Shown here piece after piece: positions 39,320-41,494 of a stretch of DNA of 41,494 nt. Every line of letters starts with the position of its first letter. The stretch's first letter is position 1. Source of the DNA: an uncultured Eubacterium sp. (lineage in GTDB: Bacteria; Bacillota; Clostridia; Lachnospirales; Lachnospiraceae); assembly GCA_947385775.1 (NCBI GenBank), contig CANDMI010000030.1:1-41494 (forward strand), given 5' to 3'. The notes beneath the pieces were generated by a model. The model saw only the letters and a program-made list of their open reading frames with translations, searched no databases and had not been told where the DNA came from. Position numbers and translations under genes: made by a program.

Positions 39320-41233
39320 ATGAACTACGATTATGCGAAGATCGCAAAAGAAGTCATCCAGGCCGTCGGCGGATCTGAAAACATTAAATCCGCCGCCCAT
39401 TGCGCCACCCGCCTGCGATTGATCGTTGCGGACCGTTCTTTGGCGGACGATGAAAAAGTTGGAGAAATCGACGCGGTAAAAGGGACTTTTTTCACCGCCG
39501 GACAGTATCAGATCATCTTCGGCACCGGCCACGTCAACCGCGTCTATGAGCAGATCACCCAGCTTGGCATTGCGGAAACGACCGCAGACGAAGCCAAAGA
39601 AGCCAAAATGGATGGCAAAAACCAGGTGCAAAAGGCAATCCGCACCTTTGGGGACGTTTTTGTCCCTGTAATACCGGCCCTGGTGGCCACTGGTCTTTTC
39701 CTCGGCTTAAAAGGAGCCTTGCTAAACGACAACTTCTTAGCCTTATTTGGAATGACCAACGCCGATATCCCTCATACCTTCCAGGTGCTGGTAGAAGTGC
39801 TTTCCGGCACTACCTTCGCATTTTTGCCTGCCATCGTGTGCTGGTCTACGTTTCGCGTATTTGGCGGCTCCCCGGTGCTCGGACTGATCCTGGGGCTGAT
39901 GCTGGTAAACGGCGCGCTGCCAAACGCCTACTCTGTGGCGGACCCTTCCAGCGGCGTAACGCCGCTTATGCTTTTTGGCTTTATCCCGATCGTAGGATAC
40001 CAGGGCAGCATCCTGCCAGCCTTTGTAGCAGGCGTTATCGGCAGTAAGCTGGAAAAAAAGCTTCGAAAAACCGTTCCCGCGGTCTTTGACTTTATGATCA
40101 CGCCTTTTTTGGTGTTATTTATCATGCTGATTCTCTCGCTGCTGGTCATCGGGCCGTTGCTGCATGCGCTGGAAAACGTCCTGTTAGTCATTGTGGAATA
40201 CGCGTTAAAGCTGCCTTTGGGAATTGGCGGGCTGATCGTTGGATTTTTCTGGTCCATCATCACCCTTACGGGCGTACACCATATATTCAATATGCTGGAG
40301 ATCAGTCTGTTAGCAAGCACCGGGTTCAACCCGTTTAACGCGATCTTGTGCATGTGCGGCTTTTCCTCTGCCGGCGTATGCCTTGCCATTTCCGTAAAGG
40401 CGAAAAAGAAAGAAATCCGCGCCATCGGCCCAAGCGCCACGGTATCGGCCCTGCTTGGGATCGGTGAGCCGGCGTTGTTCGGCGTGATCCTTCGTTATGG
40501 CATGAAACCGTTTCTTTTAAGCTGCTCCATCAACGGCGTAGCCGGCATGATCGCCATGCTGCTTGGGATGAAAGGCACGGGCAACGGCATCACTACGATC
40601 CCGGGCATGCTGCTATACATATATAAGCCATCCCAGCTAATGATGTATGTGCTGCTTGCGATCGCCACATTTATTACCGCCTTTTGCCTGTGCTGGTTTT
40701 TTGCGGTGCCTCCAGAAGTCATGGAAACCGACGGCTCTGTAAAAAAAGACGCTTCAAAGCCAGCTCCTGCCCCTGCGCCGTTTCCAAACATGCTGGGCGC
40801 TGCGGCGCAAGGGACGTTTGTTCCTATGGAAAAAATTCCTGACCCGACATTTTCCGAAGGCGTGCTTGGCACATGCTGCGGCATCGAGCCGGAAAACGGC
40901 AATGTTTACGCCCCTATGGATGGCACGATATGCCAGCTTGCGGACACCCTTCACGCGGTCGGCATGGAAGCGGACGGCGTAGAGCTTCTTATCCATGTAG
41001 GCATCGATACCGTTTCCATGAAAGGCGACGGCTTTAAGAGCCACGTAAAAGAAGGGCAGGCGGTAAAAAAAGGAGACCTTCTTCTGACAATGGATTTAAA
41101 AAAGGTCAAAGCGGCAGGCCACCCTGCGACCATCATGGTGATCGTTACAAATTCTGACGACCTGGAATCTGTGGAAGCGGCAGCCTCCGAAAAGCTTATG
41201 CCTGGCGATCCGCTGATGCGGCTGAATAAATAG
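39320..41233 (+). CDS. PTS sugar transporter EIIBCA, sucrose/beta-glucoside family
   Basis: Membrane permease that phosphorylates its sugar during uptake, 637 residues with three fused domains. EIIB (1-85) has phospho-Cys C28 in HCATRLR; the segment VKGTFFTAGQYQIIFGTG resembles sucrose/trehalose-type members. EIIC (about 100-460) has some ten helices and the TGVHHIFNMLE motif. A Pro/Ala linker (PAPAPAPFP) leads to EIIA (about 500-637) with TLHAVGME and the phospho-His in LLIHVGIDTV (H559). GGAGG is seven bases before the ATG. No hydrolase or antiterminator gene accompanies it in the window. Sugar is uncertain: sucrose, beta-glucoside or trehalose. Confidence 0.9.
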   Translation: MNYDYAKIAKEVIQAVGGSENIKSAAHCATRLRLIVADRSLADDEKVGEIDAVKGTFFTAGQYQIIFGTGHVNRVYEQITQLGIAETTADEAKEAKMDGKNQVQKAIRTFGDVFVPVIPALVATGLFLGLKGALLNDNFLALFGMTNADIPHTFQVLVEVLSGTTFAFLPAIVCWSTFRVFGGSPVLGLILGLMLVNGALPNAYSVADPSSGVTPLMLFGFIPIVGYQGSILPAFVAGVIGSKLEKKLRKTVPAVFDFMITPFLVLFIMLILSLLVIGPLLHALENVLLVIVEYALKLPLGIGGLIVGFFWSIITLTGVHHIFNMLEISLLASTGFNPFNAILCMCGFSSAGVCLAISVKAKKKEIRAIGPSATVSALLGIGEPALFGVILRYGMKPFLLSCSINGVAGMIAMLLGMKGTGNGITTIPGMLLYIYKPSQLMMYVLLAIATFITAFCLCWFFAVPPEVMETDGSVKKDASKPAPAPAPFPNMLGAAAQGTFVPMEKIPDPTFSEGVLGTCCGIEPENGNVYAPMDGTICQLADTLHAVGMEADGVELLIHVGIDTVSMKGDGFKSHVKEGQAVKKGDLLLTMDLKKVKAAGHPATIMVIVTNSDDLESVEAAASEKLMPGDPLMRLNK

Positions 41234-41236
41234 TAA

Positions 41237-41264
41237 GAGAACCGCCCCAACGGGCGGCTCTTTT
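41237..41264 (+). terminator. Terminator after the PTS gene
   Basis: CCGCCC-CAAC-GGGCGG with flanking AGA/TCT pairing and a TTTT tail. Confidence 0.85.
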
Positions 41265-41275
41265 CATTGAAGCCA

Positions 41276-41288
41276 AACCGTTACTTTT
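41276..41288. repeat. 13-bp match to the end of the 106-bp element
   Basis: AACCGTTACTTTT equals the minus-strand reading of the left end and flank of the element at 17944. Only the end is seen; the neighbouring sequence differs. Confidence 0.35.
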
Positions 41289-41331
41289 CATGGGGTGGGG
41301 ATTTACCGTATTAATGATAAATAATAGGCAA

Positions 41332-41494
41332 TTATCCGGCAAAATGATGGAATTTTTTTGTCTCCCGGACGCTGGAAACAGGCAGCAGGCCCGTCTGGAT
41401 GTTCCGGCTCCAGGATGTAAGAAGTTCTAGGCATTCTGCGCAAGGATTACAATACCGGACGGACCGGGAATTGACCGCCATCCATGGCGCAATC
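41332..41494 (-). other. Open frame running off the window edge, unassigned
   Basis: The last 260 bases contain no gene I can name. One minus-strand frame is open for 53 codons to the edge and reads ...MAVNSRSVRYCNPCAEC..., ending TKKFHHFAG. No ribosome binding site is visible before its ATG and no family is recognised. The segment is more GC-rich than the AT-rich stretch before it. It could be the 3' end of a gene beginning outside, or a non-coding repeat. Confidence 0.2.

Overview
The window looks like a chromosomal segment of a spore-forming member of the Clostridia, most like Lachnospiraceae (Bacillota). Reasons: strong AGGAGG-type ribosome binding sites, several textbook sigma-A promoters (TTGACA-N17-TATAAT), a spoVAC gene, and families typical of that group: YerC/TrpR-like regulator, DUF1836, EFR1 flavodoxin-ferredoxin, BceRS-BceAB module, BspA-type leucine-rich repeat protein and a Cys-rich acetolactate synthase. 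No rRNA, tRNA, CRISPR array, prophage or intact insertion sequence was recognised. Assignments rest on reading motifs by eye; no database search was made.

Layout. 1-6.8 kb: a secreted M13 metallopeptidase with Big_2 domains behind transcription terminator rho (minus strand), then a malic enzyme (plus) converging on a UDP-glucuronate 4-epimerase-like gene (minus). 7-8.5 kb: a soluble chemoreceptor with a zinc-binding CZB domain. 8.5-12.9 kb: a complete response regulator, kinase, ABC ATPase and FtsX-type permease module of the Bce (cell-envelope peptide antibiotic sensing and detoxification) type. 13-14.7 kb: a BlaI-like repressor with an M56 (BlaR1/MecR1-like) membrane protease, minus strand. 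14.8-17.8 kb: an MBOAT O-acyltransferase with a membrane-anchored SGNH-like partner that carries an ILEI/FAM3-like C-terminal domain, probably an extracytoplasmic glycan O-acylation pair.

17.9-24.4 kb, plus strand: a small MITE-like element, a Xre-type regulator, two GNAT acetyltransferases, an EFR1 protein, an ECF sigma factor with two membrane proteins behind it, and a second BlaI/M56 pair. 24.4-30.6 kb: a Phd/YefM antitoxin whose toxin is reduced to a stub, pcrA helicase, DUF1836 (plus), a GH25 lysozyme followed by a yerC-like regulator, and spoVAC. 30.7-35.7 kb, minus strand: ilvB-ilvN, DUF2156, GNAT and tcdA, very tightly packed. 35.7-39.1 kb, minus strand: a BspA-like leucine-rich repeat protein, a degraded group II intron reverse transcriptase fragment and a HAD phosphatase. 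39.2-41.2 kb: a sucrose/beta-glucoside-type PTS transporter.

Taken together the region is rich in envelope biology: sensing of envelope damage (Bce module, two BlaI/M56 pairs, ECF sigma), envelope modification (MBOAT/SGNH, epimerase, GH25 lysozyme) and surface proteins. The most unusual points are the Asn-rich 12-residue repeats in Rho, the SGNH-ILEI fusion, a 106-bp element with terminal inverted repeats and flanking GAAAAA, a response regulator with a shortened receiver domain, an acetolactate synthase with a four-cysteine insertion and a Phe at the usual specificity Trp, and the decayed toxin and reverse transcriptase remnants.
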